Source: Paenibacillus sp. Soil522 (GTDB lineage: Bacteria; Bacillota; Bacilli; Paenibacillales; Paenibacillaceae). Taken from it: a stretch of DNA of 64,000 bases. The notes under the pieces are model-generated. The model was not told the DNA's origin, searched no databases, and was given only the letters and a program-made list of their open reading frames with translations. Shown here piece by piece: positions 10,101-17,250 of the stretch (position 1 is its first letter; every line of letters begins with the position of its first letter). Both the position numbers and the translations under genes were made by a program. The stretch spans positions 19,180 through 83,179 of the forward strand of contig NZ_LMRV01000035.1 of assembly GCF_001428245.1 (NCBI RefSeq). Reading direction: 5' to 3'.

Positions 10101-11400
10101 CCTGCCGGGCGATGCAAGAGACGGACTCACCTTCTACACGAACGGCGGCAATGTGAAGGTCGTCTCGCTGCAAGTGTATCCGCTTGCAAATACGTGGCGG
10201 AGCGAGCCAACCTCCGGCACGGCTCCACAGAAGGTTGTCATGGACAGCACGAGTATGGATGTGGCGCCGGGGGCGACTAAGCAGCTGTACGTCGCCGTTC
10301 TGCCGCAAAGCGCAACCAATAATAACGTCACATGGAGCTCCAGCAACACGGCAATTGCGACTGTGTCGGCAGTGGATTCCCGAAGCGCGAACGTAACAGG
10401 GGTGGCGCGTGGGCGGGCAGTCATTACAGCTACGACGCAGGCAGGAGGGATAATCGGTCAAACCGTCGTCGAGGTCGGAGGCGCGTTCAACACGAATCTG
10501 ACCGGCTTCGTCCAGCCGGCGACGGGACGCTGGTACGCCTCTGCAGACGGCATTGCGGGCACTTTTGATCAAGATACGAACTATATCTCTACGGTTTCGG
10601 CAGACAATTTCACGTATGAAGCGGATATTCGTCTTGACGCCTCGGGCGGAGCCGGCTCCCTGCTCTTCCGTTCAAATGCGGACGGATCAAGCGGATATTA
10701 CCTCAACGTGGACCCTAATTTCCGTATGATCCGGCTGTTCTACAAGCTGAACGGAAGCTTTAGCCCTAGCCAGATGCTGGCCAGCGCTCCGGCCTTTATC
10801 CAGCCGGGCAGAACCTACCATATCAAGATCGTCGCCAGCGGCTCGAATATTAAGGTCTATTTTGATAATGCAGCGTCGCCATCCATTAATGTAAACGACA
10901 GCACCTTCGCCAGCGGTTATTTCGGACTAAACGCCTTCGGAGGCGTCTCCTATTATCAGAATGTTTACTGGTGGCCGGAATTAATCAACGCCACCGTCTA
11001 TCGGTTGATCAACACAGGCAGCGGCAAGGTGCTTGACGCGGCCGGAACCGCAGACGGTGCCAATGTCCAAATCTGGTCTTCTCTCGGTAACGATAACCAA
11101 AAGTGGACGTTAACGACGAATACAGACGGCACCTTCACTCTCACCTCGGTAGCCAGCGGCAAGGCGCTTGACGCGGCGGGTACCGGAGACGGCGCCAACG
11201 TTCAGGTGTGGCAAAACCTGGGCAACGCCAATCAAAAGTGGATAATCACACCGAACAGCGACGGCACATTCGAAGTGAAGGCAGCGGACAGCGGCAAAGC
11301 GCTGGATGTCGCAGGCGGGGGGACCGCCGACGGCACGAACGTGCAGATCTACTCGAGCAACGGATCGTCCGCGCAGAAGTGGCAGCTGATAAAGTCATAA
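7150..11400 (+). CDS. Modular secreted levanase/fructanase (GH32 with CBM66-like, Big_2 and ricin-type modules)
   Basis: A 1416-residue exoenzyme that should hydrolyse levan or inulin-type fructans outside the cell. Order: signal peptide (1-35, ending HAAATA); three CBM66-like beta-sandwich modules (about 38-200, 204-366, 370-528) sharing SLIFRA, LDRLRLF and AYFQNV-type motifs; GH32 catalytic domain with its C-terminal sandwich (535-1017); bacterial Ig-like module (1024-1110); a fourth CBM66-like module (1114-1277); ricin-B/CBM13 trefoil with three QKW repeats (1278-1416). Catalytic residues are present: nucleophile in VADPNG (~550), RDP (~673) and acid/base in WECPD (~723). The usual WMN before DPNG is AVA, which is unusual. 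AGAAGG precedes the start; a cre-like site lies upstream. Flanking direct repeats suggest mobility. Confidence 0.93.
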   Translation: MKLNMKRNHFLKFGVLLATVIISSMFLTIHAAATAEFRSNVPSYLPITGNWSEQTSEGLKGVSADNANAFSMTNAASETNFTLEADVKVDASSPYGVGSLIFRASEDGSKGYALSVDPNLDRLRLFDLATGSTVGTPYSTSLNTGASYHLKVTADGPALKVYLGGTLAISVSDTKYAKGSYGYNVYNGTAYFQNVTAYDMYTNLTGWTASSGTWTSSSLGIRASAASGQNGYFMAGTSSDSFTYESDVLIESTHAIATLLFRSNAAGTQAYGLQVDANLDRLRLFKTSGDVTLATQTVTIDTGKVYQLRIKAEGSAIKVYLQQAGSQILTGYTPAISVTDASYASGQLGLGVYNGSAVFQNIRISDINTNLYSWTDMGGTWMPNLGGVKAVSAGTVNTFRMAENVSSNFVLEGDLKVDAATPLGTAALVLRGNTQGTSGYVVNIDPNLDQVRLFNANGGGTIASASRVIVPGKTYHLEVEAVGSSIKIYLDGYAAPVISVTDTSYASGKIGMNAYNGTAYFQNVYVTESNKWYSEPYRPQYHFTSPRSAVADPNGLVYYEGEYHLFHQEGGKWAHAVSTDLNYWKNLPIALPWNDMGHSWSGAAIVDANDVSGLFNGGSGLLAYYTSFNPDKTNGNQKIGLAYSNDKGRTWSFYGSGAIIENPGGASGSWDFRDPKVVWDSDHSKWVMVVSGGDHIRFYTSTNLINWTYASSFGFGAYLHGGVWECPDLFQLSVDGNPANKKWVLTLSTGAVRQTDGSASEYFVGGFDGTTFTSDNPAATVLRSERGKDMYAAVSFSDIPAADGRRIQLGWMTNWDYPFSYPTRPWKGQFSIPRVLTLKNYAGEGVRLVQTPVAELQALRGTASSFSNVTVTPSTTNLLANFSGSAYEIVGEFEIPATDVSAEFGFRLRELGDQMTYVGYKPGLNQMFINRTDAGMDDFTTYFSGWQDATVVPVNNRIKLHIFIDQSSIEVFGNDGKVVFSDMILPGDARDGLTFYTNGGNVKVVSLQVYPLANTWRSEPTSGTAPQKVVMDSTSMDVAPGATKQLYVAVLPQSATNNNVTWSSSNTAIATVSAVDSRSANVTGVARGRAVITATTQAGGIIGQTVVEVGGAFNTNLTGFVQPATGRWYASADGIAGTFDQDTNYISTVSADNFTYEADIRLDASGGAGSLLFRSNADGSSGYYLNVDPNFRMIRLFYKLNGSFSPSQMLASAPAFIQPGRTYHIKIVASGSNIKVYFDNAASPSINVNDSTFASGYFGLNAFGGVSYYQNVYWWPELINATVYRLINTGSGKVLDAAGTADGANVQIWSSLGNDNQKWTLTTNTDGTFTLTSVASGKALDAAGTGDGANVQVWQNLGNANQKWIITPNSDGTFEVKAADSGKALDVAGGGTADGTNVQIYSSNGSSAQKWQLIKS

Positions 11401-11409
11401 TTTGATGGA

Positions 11410-11438
11410 GCAGGCGCCGGATTGGCGCCTGCCTATTT
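11410..11438 (+). terminator. Levanase terminator
   Basis: Perfect 9-bp stem GCAGGCGCC / GGCGCCTGC with a 5-base loop, followed by CTATTTCT, starting 9 bases after the stop codon. Confidence 0.85.
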
Positions 11439-11608
11439 CTAAGGTTTAACTTGTTTACTTCATGTTTGTAATTAATCTGATTAAAATCTAGAGCAAATTT
11501 TGGGTATATCAGTTTTCTCATGTATTAGCCTCATAGCTTCAGATTGTTGACTTTGACACCATTTCAGCAAGCCTCGCAAGCTACACGCTCCACTATATCA
11601 ATGCATCT

Positions 11609-11656
11609 CAAAACCCGCGTCCGACGCAGCCTATCGGCTCTTATTCTTCCCTCACC
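11609..11656. repeat. Right direct repeat flanking the levanase gene
   Basis: Partner of 6813-6860 (about 41/48 identical). Its 3' part overlaps the sulfurtransferase tail remnant described next. Confidence 0.7.
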
Positions 11657-11700
11657 GCAACCGGATTCCCTCTACCAGAAATCCAATGGCTTCAGCTATC
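11638..11700 (-). pseudogene. Sulfurtransferase C-terminal tail remnant
   Basis: The minus strand reads SHWISGRGNPVAVREE then stop. The intact sulfurtransferase at 19315 ends WSDWSSVEGNPVATGEE. Only about 19 codons remain, with an in-frame stop just upstream (S*SHW), so this is a dead fragment. GATTGTTGACT at 11541 is also shared with the region downstream of the intact gene. Confidence 0.7.
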
Positions 11701-11899
11701 ATTTGCCCATTATCCTAGCTTTTACCCACGAGAATTGCACTCATCTCATGCAGAGTGGTATGTCCCCATTGCTCGATGAGCCTGCAATAGCTCTCCGTTC
11801 GTGCATCTGCGCGGCGACGTCGCAGATAGTCAAGGACTAACCAATCTTAGGGAGAGGCAATTTAGGCGTAGGTTTCTCCAAAAGCAATGTAAATCAAAC
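11701..11899. other. Intergenic stretch, no supported gene
   Basis: Contains a short inverted repeat around 11806-11828 (ATCTGCG ... CGCAGAT) of unknown meaning. No coding sequence can be supported. Confidence 0.4.
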
Positions 11900-11958
11900 T
11901 TGACATTTTGGATTATATTGGTTATCTTATGTATATAAAACTTTACTTAATGTAAAGT
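11900..11958 (+). promoter_or_regulatory. Promoter and palindromic operator of the XRE operon
   Basis: TTGACA (11900-11905), 17-base spacer, TATCTT (11923-11928). Just downstream is a perfect inverted repeat ACTTTAC-ttaat-GTAAAGT (11940-11958) between promoter and ribosome site, well placed for repression by the HTH protein encoded in the operon (inference). Confidence 0.65.
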
Positions 11959-11980
11959 ATATTTTACAGGAGGCGAAACC

Positions 11981-12427
11981 ATGACCTATCAAGAAAAGAA
12001 GAGCATCGTATCGTTGATCAGCGTCATTCTTATTTTTGGATCTTATTGCTTGTACATGTACCCGAGGTACCCTGAAGGGGGGCTGGAGTCGACGGAAACC
12101 TTTCGCTATTGGGGGTCCTTCGTGCTCATCCTGATTTTGGTTTCGATAATCGCGCATATCATAATCAGCATTATTTTTAGCATTTTCTTTCGAATAACGA
12201 CCAGAGAAAAGGAACCAACATTCGCGGATGAACTGGATAAACTCATTGACTTGAAAGCGACCCGAAATTCTTTTTATGCGTTTATCGTCGGCTTTCTTCT
12301 TGCCATGGGATCGCTGGTGATTGATCAGCCGACACAGGTGATGTTCATTATCCTGACCGCGGCCGGATTCATTTCCGAGGTGACCGGCTCCGTTACAAAA
12401 CTTTATCACTATCGGAAAGGAGTCTAA
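11981..12427 (+). CDS. Four-helix membrane protein paired with an XRE regulator
   Basis: 148 residues with four predicted membrane helices (about 9-25, 45-70, 95-112, 118-135) and a short charged cytoplasmic loop (FADELDKLIDLKATRN). Starts 6 bases after AGGAGG. The stop is one base before the HTH gene. Membrane protein plus short YgzD-like HTH pairs are common in Bacillales, where the membrane partner may act as an anti-regulator; that role is inference. No specific family recognised with certainty. Confidence 0.75.
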   Translation: MTYQEKKSIVSLISVILIFGSYCLYMYPRYPEGGLESTETFRYWGSFVLILILVSIIAHIIISIIFSIFFRITTREKEPTFADELDKLIDLKATRNSFYAFIVGFLLAMGSLVIDQPTQVMFIILTAAGFISEVTGSVTKLYHYRKGV

Positions 12428-12428
12428 T

Positions 12429-12662
12429 ATGGGCAAAAATCTTGTCGGCAATCACATCCGAAGATTACGATTCAACTTTGATGAAATGACTCAGCAGCAA
12501 TTGGCTGACAAGGCGGGCGTAACAAGACAAACCATCGTGGCCCTGGAAAAGGGAAACTACTCCCCCTCTCTGGAACTGGCTTTTCGCATTGCTCTCGCCT
12601 TCAATGTACCTTTGGAGGAGGTATTCTTTTATGGGGATGAAAAAGAAGGAGACAAAATATGA
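12429..12662 (+). CDS. Short XRE-family transcriptional regulator
   Basis: 77 residues, almost entirely one Cro/C1 helix-turn-helix: IRRLRFNFDEMTQQQLADKAGV, then TRQTIVALEKGNYSPSLELA and FNVPLEEVFFY. This is the YgzD/YozG-like minimal class. Strong site AAAGGAG before ATG. It overlaps the next gene by 4 bases (ATGA). The palindrome at 11940 is a plausible operator for it. Confidence 0.9.
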   Translation: MGKNLVGNHIRRLRFNFDEMTQQQLADKAGVTRQTIVALEKGNYSPSLELAFRIALAFNVPLEEVFFYGDEKEGDKI

Positions 12663-13369
12663 ATTCTAACAAAAAGACTGCAATGACCGTGGGAATACTA
12701 TTTATGCTTGCGGCGGTTACGTCGATAATCGGTCTTATTTTATACGATCCTATTCTAAATGATCCCGATTACCTTACTGCAGGTTTTGAACATAAAAACC
12801 AAGTGGTACTGGGAGCGCTATTTGAGTTGATTCTTGTCTGTTCAGCTATTGGCACTTCGATTATGCTTTTTCCCTTATTTAGAAAACACAATGAAAGTAT
12901 CGCTCTTGGGTATGTTTGTTTCAGATTTCTTGAAGCCGTTATTATTACTATTGGTATAGTCAGCGTACTATCCCTCTTGACCTTAAGTCAGGAATTTGTA
13001 GAAACAGCAGCTTCGAATGCTTCCTCTTTTCAAACTTCAGGTACATTATTAATAGCCATACATGACTGGACCTTTATGCTTGGTCCTAACTTCATGTTGG
13101 GCATAAATACGATGATGTGCAGTTATTTACTCTATAAATCAAAACTCGTTCCCCGATTTATATCATACATGGGTCTTACCGGAGCGACACTTATTTTTAT
13201 TGCAGCCTTGTTGGAAATATTCGGTATCATCCTTCAACTTTCAGCATGGGGAGCCGTTTTGGCGATTCCGGTAGCCTTGTATGAAATGACTCTAGCGGTA
13301 TGGCTCATCGTTAAAGGATTCAATTTATCGGCAAGGAGGGATATTTATAAAAGCAATTGTAGCAACTAA
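12659..13369 (+). CDS. DUF4386-family membrane protein
   Basis: 236 residues, six membrane segments. Seen: the family opening [25 protein letters not shown], the central [25 protein letters not shown] and the end [13 protein letters not shown]. Function of DUF4386 is unknown; members often lie near XRE or MarR-type regulators. The start overlaps the preceding stop (ATGA). Its 3' end overlaps the presumed start of the alcohol dehydrogenase and contains that gene's ribosome site. Confidence 0.85.
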   Translation: MNSNKKTAMTVGILFMLAAVTSIIGLILYDPILNDPDYLTAGFEHKNQVVLGALFELILVCSAIGTSIMLFPLFRKHNESIALGYVCFRFLEAVIITIGIVSVLSLLTLSQEFVETAASNASSFQTSGTLLIAIHDWTFMLGPNFMLGINTMMCSYLLYKSKLVPRFISYMGLTGATLIFIAALLEIFGIILQLSAWGAVLAIPVALYEMTLAVWLIVKGFNLSARRDIYKSNCSN

Positions 13370-14333
13370 ATACGGATCGCCGGAGGTTCTTCAGCTCAAA
13401 GAGATTGAAAAACCTAAGCCCAAAGACAATGAAATATTAATAAAAGTGCATGCGACAACCGTAAACGCCGGGGACTGCAGAATACGAAGTTTTACAGTCC
13501 CCCCTATGTTCTGGCTCCCCGGTCGGATTGCTTTAGGTTTTAGAAAACCAAGAAATCCGATATTCGGAATGGAACTAGCCGGTGAAGTTGAAGCAATCGG
13601 CAAAGATGTAACCCTGTTCAAGGCAGGTGACCAGGTTTTTGCATCGACCTTCAAGGTGAATTTTGGTGCCCACGCCGAGTATAAATGTCTGCCCGAGAAT
13701 GGGGCAGTAGTAACAAAGCCGAACAATATGACCTATGAGGAAGCCGCTACTCTTTCTGTCGGAGCAATTACCGCTCTGTTTTTCCTCAAAAAAGGCAACA
13801 TCCAGCCCGGAAAAAAAGTCCTTATCAATGGCGCCTCGGGTAGTGTAGGCACTTTTGCGGTGCAGCTTGCCAAGTACTTTGGAGCAGAAGTCACCGGGGT
13901 GTGCAGTACTCAGAATATAGAATTGTTAAAGTCTCTAGCAATTGATAAGGTCATTGACTACACGCAAGAGGATTTTACAAAAAACGGCGAGACCTACGAT
14001 ATTATTTTTGACACGGTAGGCAAGACTTCGCTATCACAATGCAAAAGCTCGCTGAAGAACAAAGGGTATTATCTTAATACGGTAATGGCGGGGTCAATGA
14101 TTAATGGGCTGTTGTATTCGATGACAACAGACAAGAAAGTCGTCGGCGGGACAGCAGTCACACGCAAAGAAGATCTAGTTTTTCTCAAAGAGCTTACGGA
14201 GTCTGGACAACTGAAATCAGTTATTGATCGCTGCTATCCATTGGAACAAACTGCCGAGGCTCACAGGTATGTTGAAAAAGGGCACAAAAAGGGTAATGTA
14301 GTTATAAATTTGCAACATGATAAAAAAGCCTAA
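13347..14333 (+). CDS. Zinc-type alcohol dehydrogenase / quinone oxidoreductase with ATA at the start position
   Basis: MDR-superfamily NAD(P)-dependent oxidoreductase, about 329 residues. The family N-terminus is fully encoded ([20 protein letters not shown]), with the GroES-like domain, the nucleotide-binding [16 protein letters not shown] and the C-terminal [15 protein letters not shown]. No structural-zinc cysteine cluster is present, as in quinone-oxidoreductase types. The codon where ATG is expected is ATA (13347), 6 bases after a perfect AAGGAGGG. No ATG, GTG or TTG lies in frame between the upstream stop at 13293 and the GTG at 13446, which has no ribosome site and would cut off a conserved strand. 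Either ATA is used weakly or the gene is silenced. Confidence 0.8.
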   Translation: MKAIVATKYGSPEVLQLKEIEKPKPKDNEILIKVHATTVNAGDCRIRSFTVPPMFWLPGRIALGFRKPRNPIFGMELAGEVEAIGKDVTLFKAGDQVFASTFKVNFGAHAEYKCLPENGAVVTKPNNMTYEEAATLSVGAITALFFLKKGNIQPGKKVLINGASGSVGTFAVQLAKYFGAEVTGVCSTQNIELLKSLAIDKVIDYTQEDFTKNGETYDIIFDTVGKTSLSQCKSSLKNKGYYLNTVMAGSMINGLLYSMTTDKKVVGGTAVTRKEDLVFLKELTESGQLKSVIDRCYPLEQTAEAHRYVEKGHKKGNVVINLQHDKKA

Positions 14334-14443
14334 CTATGTGCTGCATACGAGAACGGTGATGACTTCAATCTTGTGCCTACTATAAATTTTATGACATCTA
14401 TTGTAAGATGAATAACAAAGTATTCATAGAGAGAGGGATTACG

Positions 14444-15187
14444 ATGTGGGATCGTAAAAAATTGAAACGAAGAGCCAAGGATGTGCTGCGGACATCGTAC
14501 TGGAAGGCATTTTTGGTGAGTATTATACTGGCAATTTTCAGTGGAGGGGGCGGCGCTCCCAGCTTTAACTTTAACGGTGGATCATCCGACTCCTCTGGCG
14601 CGGATATGGATTGGGGGAGCATCTCGCCTTTCCTTGCTATCTTGATTGTCGTTATGATTTTCATATTTTTGTTCGCACTTGCGTTTCGCATCTTTCTCGG
14701 CTTCCCCCTCGAAGTCGGTTCGATTCGTTACTTCAAGCAATCTGCGGAACATGAGGTCAACCTGAACAATTTGGGCTTTGCTTTTAACAAGCGCAGGTAT
14801 CTGGATATCGTGAAAGCGATGTTCTGGAGAGGTTTTCTGAATTTCTTATGGTTTTTGCTCCTCATCATCCCCGGGATCGTGAAATCCTACGCTTACAGCA
14901 TGGTCCCGTTTATTTTGGCTGACAACCCTAATATTGGGTATAGGCGCGCTGTGGATTTAAGCAATCAAATGACTCGGAGACAAAAATTTCGCATATTCGT
15001 GCTTGATCTAAGCTTTATCGGTTGGATCCTCCTCGGCATTCTGGCAATCTTCATCGGCGTCCTGTTTGTGCTGCCCTATATCAATGCTACGAAGGCGGAG
15101 CTGTACCTGACATTGCGCCAACAGGCGCTGGAGAACGGCCTGACAACGGAAGAAGAGCTGCGGCTGACTCAGACACCTGTCTTTTAA
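14444..15187 (+). CDS. DUF975-family membrane protein
   Basis: 247 residues. Opens MWDRKKLKRRAKDVLRTSYWKAFLVS, the DUF975 signature, followed by about five membrane segments and an amphipathic loop with RYLDIVKAMFWRGFLNFLW. Ends in a soluble tail (LENGLTTEEELRL). Start chosen at 14444 after GAGAGAGGG; an ATG at 14408 has no such site. Function unknown in the family. Alone in its operon and followed by a strong terminator. Confidence 0.85.
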   Translation: MWDRKKLKRRAKDVLRTSYWKAFLVSIILAIFSGGGGAPSFNFNGGSSDSSGADMDWGSISPFLAILIVVMIFIFLFALAFRIFLGFPLEVGSIRYFKQSAEHEVNLNNLGFAFNKRRYLDIVKAMFWRGFLNFLWFLLLIIPGIVKSYAYSMVPFILADNPNIGYRRAVDLSNQMTRRQKFRIFVLDLSFIGWILLGILAIFIGVLFVLPYINATKAELYLTLRQQALENGLTTEEELRLTQTPVF

Positions 15188-15248
15188 ACCATCATCTGGA
15201 GGACGACCTTATTAAGAACCGGATTCGATGTCCATAGTTGAACAAAGC

Positions 15249-15296
15249 AAGTCTGCCGAAACCTCAAGCTTCGAGGTCTCGACAGACTTTTTTTTG
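15249..15296 (+). terminator. Terminator of the DUF975 gene
   Basis: AAGTCTG and ACCTC on the left pair with GAGGT and CAGACTT on the right around a short loop, followed by eight T. Very strong. Confidence 0.9.
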
Positions 15297-15350
15297 ATAT
15301 ATGCGAAACTCGAACAGCCTGCCCACGGGCAATCTGTCGCAGCCCTTCAA

Positions 15351-15635
15351 CTAGTCTCGATAATAGGAAAGAACCCAGCAAATGCCGTTTCGGTCCGTGA
15401 TGATGGCCAACAGTCCATTAAATGGAGCCTCATATACTTCCGTATTGATATGGCCCCACACTGCTAGGTCTCCATATGCTTTACGAAACTCCTCTTCCGT
15501 CTCGATCTTCAATATGACTTTTACATAATCGCCTTTCAAAGACGGCTTGGCTGCGTGCGTATCGGCGAATGTAATCTTACTGCTCCCCAGATGCAGTTCC
15601 GCGTACCGACCACCCAAAGGCAGTCGGTTATACAA
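15351..15635 (-). pseudogene. VOC/PhnB-like protein, N-terminally truncated
   Basis: About 85 residues match the C-terminal half of the 130-140-residue PhnB-type VOC family: RYAELHLGSSKITFADT, then VKVILKIETEEEFRKAYGDLA and the closing ITDRNGICWVLSYYRD. The first half is missing: upstream lies only the stop codon of the GNAT gene 6 bases away. The only start is a TTG without a ribosome site. Called a remnant, though read-through expression cannot be excluded. Confidence 0.75.
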
Positions 15636-15641
15636 ATAATA

Positions 15642-16625
15642 TTAGCAAACGTCAAATTCCACAGGCCAGATAATATTCCCGGGTGCTCGTTTTCCTGATA
15701 TTACTTCTTCACAATAGTCAGTAATAGAAGAATTATCATTAAGGATTTTTAGCATTTTCTCAGGACCTGAGTTAACTTCTGTTTGGTAATCAAGGGTTAC
15801 TTGGTTACGTTCACACGACTCTGGGGAAATAGGCAAAAATAGAAACTTTGATTCGGTATTATCCAGCACCAGTTTGCTTTTAATATATGCACATATTTCC
15901 ATTAGCGACTCGCTATCTCTAGCCAGTATGTTCAAAATTCTCCCCGGATTATCTTTCCCGTATCGAAGATATCCTGAAAAATTACCGTCAACTTCGATCG
16001 CTGAAGCTTGAATTCCTTTTCCAGGACTAATCCAGCTAGTTATTGAAGACTCTGGTTTAAAAGCCATATCGATACCCTGATTCCATATTTCCCACATCCC
16101 ATTTAAGCTTTCAAGATCTGTCACATGTATTCTTCGTTCCTTAACGAACTTAGATGAGAGAGGGATTTCATTTACTGGAAGTAGTACATTTGAATTACTC
16201 CACATTTTTGACAGATAACCAAAGCGGGGGTAATAACCAGGGTGCCCCAATAGAAGCGAAAAGTGAAAGCCCTTTTCTTTTGCCCTTTTATGCCCTTCTT
16301 CGATAAGTACTGTGCCTATGCCTTTATTCTGAAACTCAGGATATACGGCTATTGGTGCCAATATTACTGCATCCAGAAGCTTGTCCCCTACGAACACTTG
16401 CTGCGGCGTGAAAAGTACATGACCAATAATCCTGTTATCTAGTTCAGCCACAAGCGAAAGATCCGGATCGAAAGCTCTACGACTTCTAAAAACGTTGATA
16501 AGCGTTACTTCTCCCATACCATAGCTGTAGGTAAATGCTGCTGCGTTAACATCCGAAATCGATTGGTAATCGGTTATTCGTTCAGAACGTATAGTACATT
16601 GTTTCAAATTAGTTACCCCTTTCAT
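15642..16625 (-). CDS. GNAT-family N-acetyltransferase with C-terminal extension
   Basis: About 327 residues. The N-terminal half is a GNAT domain of the YhbS-like kind (RIIGHVLFTP, acetyl-CoA loop PEFQNKGIGTVLIEEG, then LLGHPGYYPRFGY). The C-terminal half (about 175-325) is a less conserved domain typical of longer GNATs. Start uncertain: ATG 16625 lacks a clear site; TTG at 16607 follows AAAGGGG by 7 bases and may be the true start. The substrate is unknown. Confidence 0.85.
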   Translation of the reverse strand: MKGVTNLKQCTIRSERITDYQSISDVNAAAFTYSYGMGEVTLINVFRSRRAFDPDLSLVAELDNRIIGHVLFTPQQVFVGDKLLDAVILAPIAVYPEFQNKGIGTVLIEEGHKRAKEKGFHFSLLLGHPGYYPRFGYLSKMWSNSNVLLPVNEIPLSSKFVKERRIHVTDLESLNGMWEIWNQGIDMAFKPESSITSWISPGKGIQASAIEVDGNFSGYLRYGKDNPGRILNILARDSESLMEICAYIKSKLVLDNTESKFLFLPISPESCERNQVTLDYQTEVNSGPEKMLKILNDNSSITDYCEEVISGKRAPGNIIWPVEFDVC

Positions 16626-16823
16626 TCTTGAGGGGTTATACGGTTTATCGGGCAAATATACCCCTCATTAAATTGCCAATCAAACAAATGCTACTTTTCA
16701 TAAACATTGCCTCCCTCACTATTTTCCTTTACATTGTAACATCTTTTCTATCCAAAAATTGGGCAAAAAAAGCTATACTTAATTAGTTTGTCCCTCAATA
16801 GCTATTGTAAAATACCGGTTTCA

Positions 16824-16993
16824 TCAAGGCAGATCACCATCTTGATCATTACTTTCCGTAATTTCGTCCGCAAGTTCTTTAATTCTGGTATAGCATTTCC
16901 CATTGCCACTGAATACCCAAAGCCACTCAAAAGAGGGAATTGCCGGTCTTTGTTTTGTCTATATAGAGGACTGTACGATGTACAGAGAAGCAT
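16824..16993 (-). pseudogene. HAD (Cof-type) phosphatase C-terminal remnant with frameshift
   Basis: One minus-strand frame reads FGYSVAMGNAIPELK, the Cof-type HAD motif IV region. The expected continuation, ELADEITESNDQDG, is in another frame and ends in a stop at 16824. Together they match the family end (-VAMGNA..EVK..AD..T.SNDEDG). The rest of the enzyme is absent, so this is a frameshifted fragment. Confidence 0.65.
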
Positions 16994-17042
16994 ACAAACG
17001 CACGCTCGGTACAGAACTTCTTGAAAGTACTTTCAGAGAGCG

Positions 17043-17212
17043 ATTGTTGACTCCGTGTTGACTCTGAGCATAAAAAATACATCGCCCATGGCACGCGGCC
17101 CATACGGCGATGTATTCAAATTTTACATACTGTTATACACCTTTCGGCATTTACTCGTCTCCGGTGGCAATTGGGTTAGAGGAGTTAGAACTCCAATCGC
17201 TCCAGCTGTCGT
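17043..17212 (-). repeat. Duplicated sulfurtransferase 3' end plus terminator
   Basis: About 170 bases align with 19205-19375: both hold GATTGTTGACTCC-TGTTGACTC, the AATACATCGC...GCGATGTATT hairpin, TATACACCTTTC and a coding tail. The tail here reads DSWSDWSSNSSNPIATGDE then stop, against GSWSDWSSVEGNPVATGEE in the intact gene, with an in-frame TGA upstream. It lies just downstream of the RCC1 gene, which is thus bracketed by two copies. Confidence 0.8.
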
Positions 17213-17250
17213 TTTGTCAAACGGAAGTATTATTGTGGGAACGGGACGCT

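Noticed and set aside
11544..11840. 98-codon plus-strand frame after the levanase
   Set aside because: It crosses the direct repeat and the antisense of the sulfurtransferase tail; no ribosome site or family.
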